64,000 bases of DNA from NCBI RefSeq assembly GCF_019168305.1, contig NZ_JAHTBI010000032.1, forward strand, positions 1 to 64,000. The letters are read 5' to 3'. A program made the translations under genes and the position numbers. The notes under the pieces were generated by a model that had not been told where the DNA came from, made no database searches, and saw only the letters and a list, made by a program, of their open reading frames with translations. Shown here piece after piece: positions 1-9,243 of the stretch (the first letter of the stretch is position 1; each line of letters starts with the position of its first letter). The DNA is from Pseudomonas aegrilactucae. Its GTDB lineage: Bacteria; Pseudomonadota; Gammaproteobacteria; Pseudomonadales; Pseudomonadaceae.

Positions 1-32
1 TGCGGGCTTTGTGGTTTTTGCCTGCCTCAGCA

Positions 33-57
33 GCTTCGCCGGCAACACCGGCGAAGC
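33..57. repeat. Inverted repeat after mqo stop
   Basis: A perfect 10-bp inverted repeat (GCTTCGCCGG / CCGGCGAAGC, 5-nt loop) lies just beyond the mqo stop codon. It could end mqo transcription, but no T-run follows on the minus strand, so it is weak as an intrinsic terminator. Confidence 0.45.
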
Positions 58-70
58 GCTCGACGCAACG

Positions 71-1660
71 TTACTGCGAAACCGCCACCGCCGCCTCGTC
101 CGGCAGCACCGGCACGAACAGCAGGTTCAGACGCGCGCTGGTCCACTCGCGGGTCTGGTTGGTCAGCTCAAGGTTGTTGTTGAGCTTCTGGCCGTAGGTC
201 GGCACGATTTCTTTCAGCTTGGCCTGCCACTCAGGGGTCTTGATGCGATCCTTGAAGGTCTTTTCCAGCACGGTCAGCATGATCGGTGCAGCCGTCGACG
301 CACCGGGCGATGCACCCAGCAGCGCGGCGATGGTGCCGTCCTGCGCAGCCACGACCTCGGTACCGAACTGCAGGATGCCACCGTGTACAGGGTCTTTCTT
401 GATGACCTGAACGCGCTGGCCGGCCTGCAGCAGTTTCCAGTCTTCGTTCTTGGCGTTCGGGAAGTACTCGCGCAGGTTATGCATGCGGTCTTCGAAGCTC
501 AGCATCAACTGGCCCATCAGGTAGGTGCTCAGGTCGATGTTGTCGATACCGGCGTGGGTCATCGGCATGATGTTGTGGGTGGTCAGCGCCGAGAACATGT
601 CCAGCAAGGAGCCGTTTTTCAGGAACTTGGTGGAGAAGGTCGCGAACGGGCCGAACAGCAGCACTTCCTTGCCATCGATGACACGGGTGTCCAGGTGCGG
701 CACCGACATCGGCGGCGCGCCTACCGACGCCTTGCCATACAGCTTGGCCTTGTGGCGCTTGACGACGTCCTGGTTGTCGGTCATCAGGAACTGGCCGCCC
801 ACCGGGAAACCGGCATAGCCGTCAGCTTCAGGAATGCCGGACTTCTGCAGCAGCTTCAGCGCGCCGCCACCGGCACCGATGAACACGAACTTGGCCTTGA
901 CGCTGCGCTCGACACCCTTGTTGGCAAGGTCGGCGACCACTACGGTCCAGGTGTTGTCGGCGTTGCGCACGATGTCACGCACTTCGTGCGAGGTGTGCAG
1001 CTTGACGTTGTCGTGCTGGGTCAGCGAGGCGAACAGCTGGCGGGTGATCTCGCCGAAGTTCACGTCGGTGCCGATCGGCATGCGGGTTGCCGCGATCTTC
1101 TGGTCGGCGGCACGGCCTTCCATCACGATCGGTACCCACTTCTGGATCTGCGCGTGGTCTTCGGAGTACTCCATGCCACGGAACAGCGAGCTGTGCTGCA
1201 GGGCCGCATGGCGCTTCTTGAGGAACTCGACGTTCTTGTCGCCCCACACAAAGCTCATGTGCGGCACGTTGTTGATGAACGAGGTCGGGTTGTTCAGCAC
1301 TTTCTGCTCGACCTGGTAGGCCCAGAACTGCTTGGAGATCTCGAACTGTTCGTTGACGCCGACCGCCTTGCTGATGTCCATGGTGCCGTCAGCGGCTTCG
1401 CTGGTGTAGTTCAGCTCGCAGAACGCGGAGTGGCCGGTACCGGCGTTGTTCCAGGCGTTGGAGCTTTCCTCGGCGACCTTGTCCATGCGCTCGTAGACGT
1501 CGATGGACCACTCTGGCTCCAGCTCGTTGAGGTAGGTCCCCAGACTTGCGCTCATGATGCCGCCGCCGATCAACAGGACGTCGACGGTTTTTTCCGGTTC
1601 ACTGGGCTTGGAGCAACCGACGACGCTCAGGCACAGGAGCGTCAGCAGGATTTTTTTCAT
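71..1660 (-). CDS. mqo: Malate:quinone oxidoreductase with lipoprotein-like N-terminus
   Basis: This FAD enzyme oxidises L-malate to oxaloacetate and passes electrons to the quinone pool, bypassing NAD-malate dehydrogenase in the TCA cycle. The 529-aa product has a dinucleotide-binding GGG motif at about residues 32-34 and the family's [15 protein letters not shown] region. Unusually, it begins with a short positively charged hydrophobic stretch ending in LSVVGC (Cys16), which matches a lipobox. Most MQOs are peripheral proteins on the cytoplasmic face. The N-terminus may act as an anchor or export the protein, and sequence alone cannot decide. Pseudomonas genomes usually carry several mqo paralogues, and this may be an accessory one. 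The start is the ATG at 1660. The gene stands alone, with a 366-bp gap upstream. Confidence 0.93.
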   Translation of the reverse strand: MKKILLTLLCLSVVGCSKPSEPEKTVDVLLIGGGIMSASLGTYLNELEPEWSIDVYERMDKVAEESSNAWNNAGTGHSAFCELNYTSEAADGTMDISKAVGVNEQFEISKQFWAYQVEQKVLNNPTSFINNVPHMSFVWGDKNVEFLKKRHAALQHSSLFRGMEYSEDHAQIQKWVPIVMEGRAADQKIAATRMPIGTDVNFGEITRQLFASLTQHDNVKLHTSHEVRDIVRNADNTWTVVVADLANKGVERSVKAKFVFIGAGGGALKLLQKSGIPEADGYAGFPVGGQFLMTDNQDVVKRHKAKLYGKASVGAPPMSVPHLDTRVIDGKEVLLFGPFATFSTKFLKNGSLLDMFSALTTHNIMPMTHAGIDNIDLSTYLMGQLMLSFEDRMHNLREYFPNAKNEDWKLLQAGQRVQVIKKDPVHGGILQFGTEVVAAQDGTIAALLGASPGASTAAPIMLTVLEKTFKDRIKTPEWQAKLKEIVPTYGQKLNNNLELTNQTREWTSARLNLLFVPVLPDEAAVAVSQ

Positions 1661-1974
1661 AGTTCAATCCAATTGAAGTGAAGTAGTTGGCAAATGACCG
1701 CCACTCCCTAAGTGCACGCCCGTCTCTTATGGTTTTGCTCGCGCTGGCCACGGCTTGTTCAGCATGGCGCCCAGGCAAATGGCCTGGCTGGCGGCTGGGG
1801 TATCGTTGTAGCGGGGAACGGTCGTAACGCCGTGGCTGCCGTGGCAACCCTGGGTGTCTTGCAAGGCTTAAGCCTGGGTCGCCATAAGCATGAAACGGGC
1901 CAACTCAAGCAAGACCAACGACTAATAGCTAGGACGTGTGGTCGCACCCCATCTTTAGCCGTTTTACTGGCGAC
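1661..1974. other. Non-coding region upstream of mqo
   Basis: This stretch between the mqo start and the inverted repeat after the chemoreceptor gene holds no convincing gene. The open frames across it run on into, or are antisense to, neighbouring genes. It should contain the mqo promoter, but I could not identify a clear -35/-10 pair or operator. Confidence 0.5.
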
Positions 1975-2018
1975 AATCCGCCACATTGCCAGGCAAGCGT
2001 GCCAGCATGTGGCGGATT
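1975..2018. repeat. 12-bp inverted repeat after chemoreceptor gene
   Basis: AATCCGCCACAT and ATGTGGCGGATT form a perfect 12-bp inverted repeat around a 20-nt centre, 9 bp beyond the chemoreceptor stop codon. It is probably a transcript-end structure for the minus-strand gene, although a T-tract is lacking. Confidence 0.5.
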
Positions 2019-2026
2019 TCCCCCAC

Positions 2027-3652
2027 TCAGGCCCTCAGGCGCGCCGTGACTTCGCCCAATTGCCCGGAGAGGTCATGCAGGCGATGACCGGCCTGCTCGG
2101 TACGCTGCACCGCAGCCTGGTTGGTGGTGGCGATGCAGGTGATCTGCACCAGGTTGCGCGAGATGTCCTCGGCCACGCTGGTCTGCTCTTCGGCAGCAGT
2201 GGCGATCTGGCGGTTCATGTCGCGGATCGCTTCGACCGCGTGGGTGATGCGCTGCAGCATCTCACCCGCGCGCTGTACCTGCTCGGCCCCCTCCTCGCTG
2301 CGCACCTGGCCGCTTTCGATGGCCTTGACCGCCTCGAGCGCGCCCGACTGCACGGCACTGATGATCAGGTTGATTTCGGCAATCGACGCCGCCGTGCGCT
2401 GGGCCAGGTTGCGCACTTCGTCGGCCACCACCGCGAAGCCGCGCCCAGCCTCGCCGGCACGCGCCGCCTCGATGGCGGCATTGAGCGCCAGCAGGTTGGT
2501 CTGTTCGGCGATCGCGCGAATCACCTCCAGCACTTTGCCGATACGGGCACTGTCCTGCTCCAGATGGCGGATCACCGCCGCGGTGCCGGCAATCTCCCGG
2601 TTGACCGCATCGATGGTGGCAATGGTCGCCTGCATCACCTGCTCGCCGGCCTGGGCACTGTGATCGGCGTCGTCTGCCGCGCGCGCCGCATCGGCGGCAT
2701 GGCGGGCGACTTCCTGGGCCGTGGCGGACATCTCATGCATCGCCGTAGCCACCTGGTCGGTGCGCTGGAACTGATCGTCGGTGCCACGCGCCATGCCGGC
2801 AGCCAGGCTGCGCAGCTCGCCACTGGCCGCCTCCAGCTCTCCGGCATTACCCTGCAGCCGCCCCACGGTGTCGGCCAGAAAGTCACGCAGGGTATTGGCG
2901 GCCACGGCCAGACGCCCGAGTTCGTCCTGGCGGTCACTGGCCACACGGGCATCGAAGCGCCCCTGGCTCAGGTGCGCGACATACTCGATCAGGCGACGGA
3001 TCGGCTCGATCAGGCTACGGTTGACCAGCCACAGGCTCAGCAGCGCAATGGCCAGCGCCGAGCCGAGCATCACCAGCAGGCCCAGCCACACCGTACGCTG
3101 GGCGCTGGCACTGATGGCTGCAGCCTGCACCTGGGCATCGGCGCGCAACTGGCTGACCAGCTCGCTCATCTGCTCGCTGGTGGCACGGTCCACGCCCTTG
3201 ACCGCCTGATCCCCTGCGGCGGGGTCGGCCCCGGCAGCCACGAATGCATCGCGCCCGCGTGCATAGGCGACGCCAAGCTGCGCATGGCTGTCCTTGAGCG
3301 CCTGCAGCCGCGCCTTGAGCGCTGTATCCGCGCCATTGTCACGCACCAGTTGTGCCAGCAGCGTCTGCACCTGCTGCTCGCGAGCCGCGAACTGCTGCCA
3401 GTACTTGTCGAGCTCGGCCGGCTGCCTGCCGCGCAGCAGCACGTTCTTCCACTCCTGCACCTGCACCTTGAACTGCAGGTTGGCCTCATCGATCAATTGC
3501 GAGGCCTGCAGCGGCCCTTCGACCAGTTGACCGTAGCCACGCACACTGGCCGACAGGAACTGGAAGCACACCAGGGCAATCAACAGCATCGCCAGCAGGC
3601 TGCCGCCCAGCAGGGCAAGAATTTGCAGTCGCAAGGATTTACGCAGAGACAT
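2027..3652 (-). CDS. Methyl-accepting chemotaxis protein
   Basis: This 541-aa transmembrane chemoreceptor would signal through CheW and CheA to the flagellar motor. Order of parts: a short cytoplasmic start, TM1 (about residues 11-32), a periplasmic helical sensor of roughly 150 residues, TM2 (about 187-210), a HAMP domain and a long signalling coiled coil. The conserved hairpin tip contains [19 protein letters not shown]. The ligand is unknown; a four-helix-bundle sensor is likely from size and predicted helicity. I chose the ATG at 3652 because the upstream 20 codons of the open frame are not receptor-like, whereas this start gives the usual basic residues before TM1. No strong ribosome-binding site is visible. 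It lies downstream of the ABC exporter on the same strand, separated by terminators. Confidence 0.9.
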   Translation of the reverse strand: MSLRKSLRLQILALLGGSLLAMLLIALVCFQFLSASVRGYGQLVEGPLQASQLIDEANLQFKVQVQEWKNVLLRGRQPAELDKYWQQFAAREQQVQTLLAQLVRDNGADTALKARLQALKDSHAQLGVAYARGRDAFVAAGADPAAGDQAVKGVDRATSEQMSELVSQLRADAQVQAAAISASAQRTVWLGLLVMLGSALAIALLSLWLVNRSLIEPIRRLIEYVAHLSQGRFDARVASDRQDELGRLAVAANTLRDFLADTVGRLQGNAGELEAASGELRSLAAGMARGTDDQFQRTDQVATAMHEMSATAQEVARHAADAARAADDADHSAQAGEQVMQATIATIDAVNREIAGTAAVIRHLEQDSARIGKVLEVIRAIAEQTNLLALNAAIEAARAGEAGRGFAVVADEVRNLAQRTAASIAEINLIISAVQSGALEAVKAIESGQVRSEEGAEQVQRAGEMLQRITHAVEAIRDMNRQIATAAEEQTSVAEDISRNLVQITCIATTNQAAVQRTEQAGHRLHDLSGQLGEVTARLRA

Positions 3653-3739
3653 CGGGAAGGATCTCGGAACAAGGGATAGGGGAACTGGCGAGCACCAGGT
3701 GCCACCAGTCAAAGACGTCCTTGTCCTCGTTCACCGGGC

Positions 3740-3769
3740 AAAAAAAAGCTGCCATCGAGCGACGGCAGC
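3740..3769 (-). terminator. Intrinsic terminator between ABC exporter and chemoreceptor
   Basis: On the minus strand a GCTGCC/GGCAGC stem (3748-3753 with 3764-3769) is followed by eight T residues (3740-3747). It lies about 95 bp after the exporter stop and about 88 bp before the chemoreceptor start. Confidence 0.75.
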
Positions 3770-3822
3770 CAAACTGCATTGAGCATTACGCAACAGCTGA
3801 TTCGATAGTCTCAGGGCATTGC

Positions 3823-3860
3823 TACAAAAATGTGACAGCCGTGTAAATCCTGTCACATTT
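3823..3860 (-). terminator. AT-rich terminator directly after ABC exporter
   Basis: AAATGTGACAG (3828-3838) and CTGTCACATTT (3850-3860) are perfect 11-bp arms. On the minus strand they are followed by a short T-run. The structure begins 4 bp past the exporter stop. The TGTGA/TCACA ends also look like a CRP-type palindrome, but the spacing is wrong for one. Confidence 0.6.
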
Positions 3861-3863
3861 CCT

Positions 3864-5648
3864 TCATGCCGCATTGAACTGCAAGGCGGCCAGCCGCGCG
3901 TACAGCGGGTTTTCGGCGATCAGTTGGCGGTGCGTGCCGATTGCCACCAGCCGCCCCTGATCGATCACGGCGATCCGGTCGGCGTGCTGCACGGTGGCCA
4001 GGCGGTGCGCGATGACCAGCGTGGTGCGCCCTGCCATCAGGGCCGGCAAGGCCTGCTGGATCAGGTGCTCGCTTTGCGCATCGAGGGCGCTGGTGGCTTC
4101 GTCCAGCAGCAGTATCGGCGCATCCACCAGCAGCGCCCGCGCAATCGCCAGGCGCTGACGCTGCCCGCCCGACAACCCCAGCCCGGCATCGCCCAGATGG
4201 GTCTGGTAGCCCTGCGGCAGTTGCAGGATGAACTCGTGGGCATGCGCACTGCGCGCCGCCGCCTCGACCTCGGCGCTGCTGGCATCGGCGCGACCGTAGC
4301 GAATATTGTCCTCGACACTGCCGTAGAACAGCGCCGGGGTCTGCGCCACCAGCGCAAAATGCCGGCGCAGGTCCTGCGGGTCGAGCCGGGTCAGTGCCTG
4401 GCCGTCCAGCAGGATCTGCCCCTGCTGCGGGTCGTAGAAGCGCAGCAGCAGGTCGAACAGCGTCGACTTGCCCGCCCCGGAAGGCCCGACCAGCGCCAGC
4501 GTCTCGCCGGGCATCACGCTAAGGCTCAAGCCATCGATGGCCGCCGGCGTGGGCCGCGAAGGGTAGGCAAAGTGCACATCCTGCAGCTCCAGGCGCCCAC
4601 TGACCCGTGCCGGCAGGCGCTCCAGCCCCGTTGCGGGGGCATGGATCTCGCTGCGCGCGGCCAGCAGTTCGGCAATCCGCTCTGCCGCCCCGGCCGCGCG
4701 CTGCAACTCGCCGATCACTTCACTCAAGGTGCCGAAGGCACTGCCGACGATCAGGCTGTAGAAGACGAAGGCCGCCAGCTCGCCGCCGGAAATGCGCCCG
4801 GCGATCACGTCCATGCCGCCCACCCACAGCATCACCCCGACAGCGCCCAGCACCAGCACGATCACCAGGGTGATCAGCCAGGCACGCTGCACGATGCGCT
4901 GGCGCGCCGTGCTGAACGCCGCCTCCACCGTCAGGCCGAAGCGCTGCTGGTCACGGGCCTGGTGATTGTAGGCCTGCACCGTCTTGATCTGGCCGAGGGT
5001 TTCGGCCACATAGCTGCCCACGTCGGCGATCCGGTCCTGGCTCTGGCGTGACAGGCTGCGCACGCGTCGGCCAAAAATCAGGATCGGCGCCAGCACCAAT
5101 GGCAGGGCCAGCACCACGATGCTGGTGAGCTTGGGGTTGGTGACAAACAGCAGCACGATACCGCCCAGCACCATCAGTGCGTTGCGCAGGAACAGCGACA
5201 GCGACGAGCCGATCACCGACTGCAGCAGGGTGGTATCGGCGGTCAGGCGCGATTGGATCTCGGAGCTGCGATTACTCTCGAAAAAGCCCGGGTGCAGGTA
5301 CACCAGATGGTCGAACACCTGCTGGCGTATATCCGCCACACACCGCTCGCCAATCCAGGACACCAGGTAGAAACGGCTGAAGGTGCCCACGGCCAGCGCC
5401 AGCACCAGCAGCATGAACAGGCCGATGGATTGGTTGAGCAGGTGCGGCGACTGGGTCATGAAACCCTGGTCGACCAGCAGGCGGATGCCCTGCCCCATCG
5501 ACAGCGTGATGCCGGCGGTGACCACCAGCGCCAACAGCGCGCCCAGGGCCTGGGTGCGATAGGGCCGAATGAAACGCCAGGCCAGTTGCAGGGCCTGGCG
5601 TTGGCGGGAAGAAAGAAGGCTGGGCATAAGTGGCTTTTGTTTATCCAT
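3864..5648 (-). CDS. ABC exporter, fused permease and ATPase (MsbA-like)
   Basis: This 594-aa half-transporter would dimerise and export a lipid, drug or other hydrophobic substrate across the inner membrane. The N-terminal half carries six predicted membrane segments (residues about 30-300). The C-terminal half is a complete nucleotide-binding domain: Walker A GPSGAGKST near residue 390, signature LSGGQRQR near 497, Walker B ILLLDEATSALD near 520, then the H-loop in IAHRLAT. The family includes MsbA and multidrug exporters. Substrate cannot be assigned, and since Pseudomonas normally has a separate msbA beside lpxK, this is probably a paralogue. An in-frame ATG at 5627 is an alternative start. 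It is divergent from the small PhoB-boxed gene. Confidence 0.9.
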   Translation of the reverse strand: MDKQKPLMPSLLSSRQRQALQLAWRFIRPYRTQALGALLALVVTAGITLSMGQGIRLLVDQGFMTQSPHLLNQSIGLFMLLVLALAVGTFSRFYLVSWIGERCVADIRQQVFDHLVYLHPGFFESNRSSEIQSRLTADTTLLQSVIGSSLSLFLRNALMVLGGIVLLFVTNPKLTSIVVLALPLVLAPILIFGRRVRSLSRQSQDRIADVGSYVAETLGQIKTVQAYNHQARDQQRFGLTVEAAFSTARQRIVQRAWLITLVIVLVLGAVGVMLWVGGMDVIAGRISGGELAAFVFYSLIVGSAFGTLSEVIGELQRAAGAAERIAELLAARSEIHAPATGLERLPARVSGRLELQDVHFAYPSRPTPAAIDGLSLSVMPGETLALVGPSGAGKSTLFDLLLRFYDPQQGQILLDGQALTRLDPQDLRRHFALVAQTPALFYGSVEDNIRYGRADASSAEVEAAARSAHAHEFILQLPQGYQTHLGDAGLGLSGGQRQRLAIARALLVDAPILLLDEATSALDAQSEHLIQQALPALMAGRTTLVIAHRLATVQHADRIAVIDQGRLVAIGTHRQLIAENPLYARLAALQFNAA

Positions 5649-5759
5649 GGGTAACTACAGCCTACACCAAGTGCGGCCACGCCCATGCAAGGCAGTAGCT
5701 AGAGCGTTTAGTTCTAAAGTGGCACTGGCGATTTGTCTTACTTTCTGGTGGACTGGTAA

Positions 5760-5815
5760 CCGTCACGGATCGTCGATGGAACTGTCACAGAGCGGTCATG
5801 TCGCAGATCTAGTCT
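5760..5815 (+). promoter_or_regulatory. Candidate PhoB-binding promoter
   Basis: CTGTCAC (5782) and CGGTCAT (5793) are separated by 4 bp, as in a canonical Pho box of two CTGTCAT-type heptamers. A further good heptamer, CCGTCAC, starts at 5760 and a weak one, CGTCGAT, at 5771, so four units sit at exact 11-bp spacing. A -10-like TAGTCT starts 11 bp after the last unit (5810-5815), the normal geometry for PhoB-activated promoters. It drives the small gene at 5845 or, in the other direction, could affect the exporter. Confidence 0.55.
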
Positions 5816-5844
5816 GAGCGCGAAACCTGATGAGGAGACAGGAA

Positions 5845-6015
5845 ATGACCTTGCAGAACAGCACCAATGAAGCAAAGCACTCCGGCCACCCGAACCCGGC
5901 GTGCGGATCGATCATCGATGCCCAGGGCAGGGAAATCGAGATCACCGAAGACATGATCAAGAAAGCCTGCGAGGACCTGGAGAAAAGCCGGGTAGAGCTC
6001 GCCAAGAAAGACTGA
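5845..6015 (+). CDS. Small conserved-type protein, 56 aa, unknown function
   Basis: The 56-aa product is hydrophilic, with no signal peptide or membrane segment. Its middle reads GSIIDAQGREIEITEDMIKKAC, followed by a charged helix ending in KKD. I do not recognise a named family. Two cysteines (one in NPACGS, one in KKACED) could bind metal or form a disulphide, but nothing proves it. The start is the ATG at 5845 because GAGGAG lies 7 bp upstream; the in-frame ATG at 5830 has that same motif inside its own coding sequence. A Pho-box-like promoter precedes it and an intrinsic terminator follows, so it appears to be a single-gene unit. Confidence 0.75.
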   Translation: MTLQNSTNEAKHSGHPNPACGSIIDAQGREIEITEDMIKKACEDLEKSRVELAKKD

Positions 6016-6031
6016 GCCCCTTATTCAATCA

Positions 6032-6055
6032 ACCCGGCCTGGTGCCGGGTTTTTT
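6032..6055 (+). terminator. Intrinsic terminator of small gene
   Basis: An ACCCGGC / GCCGGGT stem with a 5-nt loop is followed by six or more T residues, 17 bp after the stop codon at 6015. Confidence 0.85.
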
Positions 6056-6089
6056 ATGCCTGGTATTTCAGCATTGGCTGGCCCGGCCT

Positions 6090-6173
6090 CTTCGCTGGCA
6101 AGCCAGCTCCCACAGAACATCCACCGATCCCGAGGAAGGTGCTGTACCTGTGGGAGCTGGCTTGCCAGCGAAG
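6090..6173. repeat. REP doublet (REPIN) 1
   Basis: Two identical 26-nt arms in inverted orientation (6090-6115 and 6148-6173) are separated by 32 nt. Each arm has the hairpin core GCTGGCAAGCCAGC followed by TCCCACAG, typical of Pseudomonas REP sequences. It sits between the terminator of the small gene and the end of pdxB, in a convergent gap. Confidence 0.85.
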
Positions 6174-6193
6174 GGGGCGACGCAACTCAAGCA

Positions 6194-7336
6194 CTATGCC
6201 AACACTGCGCCCACTGCCCTTACCATCTGCTGCAACTCGGGCGCATCACCCTCGATGCGCACCGCCAGCCCCTCGATCTCGCGTCGCGGTGGGTACTGCT
6301 TGCGCAGCACATCGAAGGCCAGCCGTTGCGCCTGCGAATCGGCGCTCAGGCTGCGGCGAAACTCGGCATCGTCGCGGCGCGGGTCGTACACCGCACGGCA
6401 CAGCGTGGCCAAGGCCCAGGCCGGGTCGGTTTCGGCCTGCAGGCTCAGTTGCGCCAGCCATGGGCGTGGCAGCAGGTCGGCCAACCGCACCGTCTCGGCC
6501 TCCCCGCGCCAGGCACAGAATGCCTGGTAGATCTGCGCGGTCCCCCGCTGCTTGCCGTCCAGGCTGTAGCCGGCAATATGCGGCGTGGCAATCACGCACA
6601 GGTCGACCAGGGCCACATCCACCTGCGGCTCGCCCTCCCACACATCGAGCACCGCCTGCACGTCGTCGCGCGCCTGCAACAGGCCGCGCAACGCGCCATT
6701 GTCCACCACCGGCCCCCGGCTGGCATTGATCAGCCACGCGCCGGGACGCAGGCGCGCCAGGCGCTCGGCGTCGAGCAGGTGCCAGGTCGGGTGTTCGCCA
6801 GCCTTGGTCAACGGCGTGTGCAGGCTGATCACATCGCACTCGGCCAGCACCTGGTCCAGGCTCACGTAATCCCCACCCTCGACCGCCTGGCGCAGCGGAT
6901 CACACACCCGCACCGCCCACCCCAGCCCGCGCAACACCTCGACCAGGCGCCCACCCACCTCGCCGGCACCAATCACCCCATAGGTACGCTGGGCCAGCGC
7001 CACGCCATCGAGCTCGGCCAGGGTCAGCAGGCTGCCCAGCACGTAGTCGACCACCCCGCGGGCATTGCAACCCGGCGCGCTGGACCACTGGATGCCGGCC
7101 TGGGCGAAGTAATCCAGCGCCAGGTGGTCGGTGCCGATGGTGCAGGTACCGACAAAGCGCACCCGGCTGCCCTCGAGCAGGGCCTGGTCAACCGTGGTCA
7201 CCGAGCGCACCAGCAGCACATCGGCGTCCTGCACACAGGCGCGATCGATGCTGCGCCCGGGGTAACGGCGAAGCTCGCCGAAACCCGCAAAGAAGGCATC
7301 GAGCAGCGGAATATTCTCGTCGGCAACAATCAGCAT
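6194..7336 (-). CDS. pdxB: Erythronate-4-phosphate dehydrogenase
   Basis: PdxB oxidises 4-phosphoerythronate to the 2-oxo acid in de novo pyridoxal-phosphate synthesis. The 380-aa product is a D-2-hydroxyacid dehydrogenase: N-terminal substrate half, NAD-binding motif GAGEVGGRL at about residue 120, then [10 protein letters not shown] and the catalytic-His segment [11 protein letters not shown]-terminal PdxB-type dimerisation domain follows. The ATG at 7336 is preceded by AGGAGA at correct spacing; the 12 extra upstream codons of the open frame are not family-like. It is divergent from the MATE exporter gene. Confidence 0.95.
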   Translation of the reverse strand: MLIVADENIPLLDAFFAGFGELRRYPGRSIDRACVQDADVLLVRSVTTVDQALLEGSRVRFVGTCTIGTDHLALDYFAQAGIQWSSAPGCNARGVVDYVLGSLLTLAELDGVALAQRTYGVIGAGEVGGRLVEVLRGLGWAVRVCDPLRQAVEGGDYVSLDQVLAECDVISLHTPLTKAGEHPTWHLLDAERLARLRPGAWLINASRGPVVDNGALRGLLQARDDVQAVLDVWEGEPQVDVALVDLCVIATPHIAGYSLDGKQRGTAQIYQAFCAWRGEAETVRLADLLPRPWLAQLSLQAETDPAWALATLCRAVYDPRRDDAEFRRSLSADSQAQRLAFDVLRKQYPPRREIEGLAVRIEGDAPELQQMVRAVGAVLA

Positions 7337-7479
7337 GGCGCTCTCCTGTAGGGGAGCGCAGTGTAGGCCCATACGGTCGGCCCGATCCAGCCAAGATAAA
7401 GCCTGCCCGCGTATTTCCTGACCAAGGCGTCAAGGCGTAGACTAGGCGGTTTTCCGCGCCTTTATTGTGGACGCCTGCC

Positions 7480-8880
7480 TTGACGCACCTGAACGCCGAC
7501 ACCACCCGCCTCTCTCGCCCCGCGCGGGTGGGCACCGAAGCACGCAGCCTGCTGCGCCTGGCCACGCCGATCATCATCGCGCAACTGGCCACTACCGCCA
7601 TGGGTTTCGTCGATGCGGTGATGGCCGGGCGGGTCGGCCCGCGCGACCTGGCAGCCGTGGCCCTGGGCAATTCGATCTGGGTACCGGTGTTCCTGCTGAT
7701 GACCGGCATCCTGCTGGCCACCACACCCAAGGTGGCGCAGCGCTTCGGTGCCGGGCAGTACGCCGAGATCGGCCCGCTGGTGCGCCAGGCCTTGTGGCTG
7801 GCGGGGGTGGTCGGCCTGGGCGGCTGCGCCCTGCTGCTCGGCGCCGAGCCTGTGCTGCACCTGATGAAGGTCGACCCCGAACTGATCGCGCCGTGCATGG
7901 GCTACCTGCAAGGCATCGCCTTCGGCCTGCCGGCGGTGGCGCTATACTACGTGCTGCGCTGCTGCAGCGACGGTCTGGGCCGTACGCGCCCGAGCATGGT
8001 GATAGGGCTCAGCGGGCTGATGCTGAACATCCCGCTCAACTATGTGTTCATTTACGGCCACCTGGGCCTGCCGGCCATGGGCGGCGTAGGCTGCGGCTGG
8101 GCCAGCGGTATCGTGATGTGGTTCATGGCGCTGGCCATGGCGCTGTGGGTCGGCCGGGCGGCAGCGTATCGCCAGGCCCAGGTGTTCGCCCGCTTCGACT
8201 GGCCACAATGGCCGGTGATCAAGCGCCTGCTCACCGTGGGCCTGCCGATCGGCATCGCGGTATTCGCCGAATCGAGCATCTTCGGGGTGATTGCGCTGTT
8301 GATCGGCAGCCTTGGCGCGACCGTGGTGGCCGGGCATCAGATTGCCCTGAACGTCAGCTCGCTGGTGTTCATGATCCCCTACTCGCTGGGCATGGCCGTG
8401 ACCGTGCGTGTCGGCCAGGCCATCGGGGCCGGCGATGCGCGCCAGGCACGCTTTGCCGCCGGGGTGGGCATGGGCACGGCGCTGGCCTACGCGTGCTTTT
8501 CAGCCAGCCTGATGCTGTGGCTGCGCGAACCGATCGCCAGCATCTACACCACAGATACGGCAGTGATCCAGATTGCCTCGATGCTGATCGTATATTCGGC
8601 GCTGTTCCAGTTCTCGGATGCGATCCAGGTGACGGCTGCCGGGGCCCTGCGCGGTTATCAGGACACCCGGGTGACGATGATCCTGACCTTGTTCGCCTAC
8701 TGGGGCATCGGCTTGCCCGTGGGTTACCTGCTGGGGCTGACCGAGCATTTTGGCCCGGCCAGCGGCCCGAGTGGCTTGTGGCAAGGGCTGATCGTCGGTT
8801 TGACCTGTGCGGCGTTGATGCTCTCAGTGCGCCTGGCGCGCAGTGCGCGCAAGCGCATTCGCCAGCAGGCCCGGAGTTAG
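7480..8880 (+). CDS. MATE-family multidrug efflux protein
   Basis: This roughly 466-aa inner-membrane exporter of the MATE family (NorM/PmpM type) uses an ion gradient to expel cationic drugs and dyes. Twelve hydrophobic helices form two homologous halves. The first half begins [20 protein letters not shown] and includes the [19 protein letters not shown] segment typical of NorM proteins. No ATG fits the N-terminus. I chose TTG at 7480 (MTHLNAD); TTG at 7465 would add five residues, and neither has a clear Shine-Dalgarno. The stop codon overlaps that of the convergent tusA by two bases. The substrate is inferred from family only. Confidence 0.9.
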   Translation: MTHLNADTTRLSRPARVGTEARSLLRLATPIIIAQLATTAMGFVDAVMAGRVGPRDLAAVALGNSIWVPVFLLMTGILLATTPKVAQRFGAGQYAEIGPLVRQALWLAGVVGLGGCALLLGAEPVLHLMKVDPELIAPCMGYLQGIAFGLPAVALYYVLRCCSDGLGRTRPSMVIGLSGLMLNIPLNYVFIYGHLGLPAMGGVGCGWASGIVMWFMALAMALWVGRAAAYRQAQVFARFDWPQWPVIKRLLTVGLPIGIAVFAESSIFGVIALLIGSLGATVVAGHQIALNVSSLVFMIPYSLGMAVTVRVGQAIGAGDARQARFAAGVGMGTALAYACFSASLMLWLREPIASIYTTDTAVIQIASMLIVYSALFQFSDAIQVTAAGALRGYQDTRVTMILTLFAYWGIGLPVGYLLGLTEHFGPASGPSGLWQGLIVGLTCAALMLSVRLARSARKRIRQQARS

Positions 8881-9119
8881 CCGGCTTTCTTGCGGATCCA
8901 GTACAGGTAGGTACCGGCGTCCTCCTGCTGCCCCACCAGCTCATGGTCGAGGAAGGCGCAGAACTTGGGAATGTCGCGCCGGGTCGAGGGGTCGGTGGCG
9001 ATCACCTTGAGCAGGCCGCCGGCCGCCATGTCACGGATGGCCTGGTGCAGCATCATGACCGGCTCGGGGCAGTTGAGGCCGGTGGCGTCCAGGGTCGCGT
9101 CAGGGGTGAAATCGGTCAT
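8877..9119 (-). CDS. tusA: Sulfurtransferase TusA
   Basis: TusA accepts persulfide sulfur from IscS and passes it on for 2-thiouridine formation in tRNA wobble positions. The 80-aa product has the family's N-terminal [12 protein letters not shown] motif, with Cys17 as the sulfur carrier in a CPxP context. Length matches the family. It lies downstream of rlmM on the same strand, with a REP doublet between them, so co-transcription is possible but not certain. Confidence 0.93.
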   Translation of the reverse strand: MTDFTPDATLDATGLNCPEPVMMLHQAIRDMAAGGLLKVIATDPSTRRDIPKFCAFLDHELVGQQEDAGTYLYWIRKKAG

Positions 9120-9166
9120 CAGGTACTCCGGGGGCTGCGGTTATTCGGTGTTGGTCTTGAGGGCCT

Positions 9167-9240
9167 CTTCGCTGGCAAGCCAGCTCCCACAGGTTCTGTG
9201 AGCGCCGCAAAACCCTGTGGGAGCTGGCTTGCCAGCGAAG
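9167..9240. repeat. REP doublet (REPIN) 2
   Basis: The arms at 9167-9192 and 9215-9240 are the same 26-nt sequence as in the first doublet, again inverted, here 22 nt apart. The second arm ends 3 bp from the rlmM stop codon, between rlmM and tusA. Confidence 0.85.
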
Positions 9241-9243
9241 GGT

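Noticed and set aside
1712-3679. A 655-codon plus-strand frame opposite the chemoreceptor
   Set aside because: Same antisense shadow effect; the minus-strand product is a clear methyl-accepting chemotaxis protein with the conserved tip.
3828-3860. CRP/Vfr-like TGTGA...TCACA palindrome
   Set aside because: The half sites are 19 bp apart instead of 6, and the structure follows a stop codon and ends in T residues, so a terminator reading is better.
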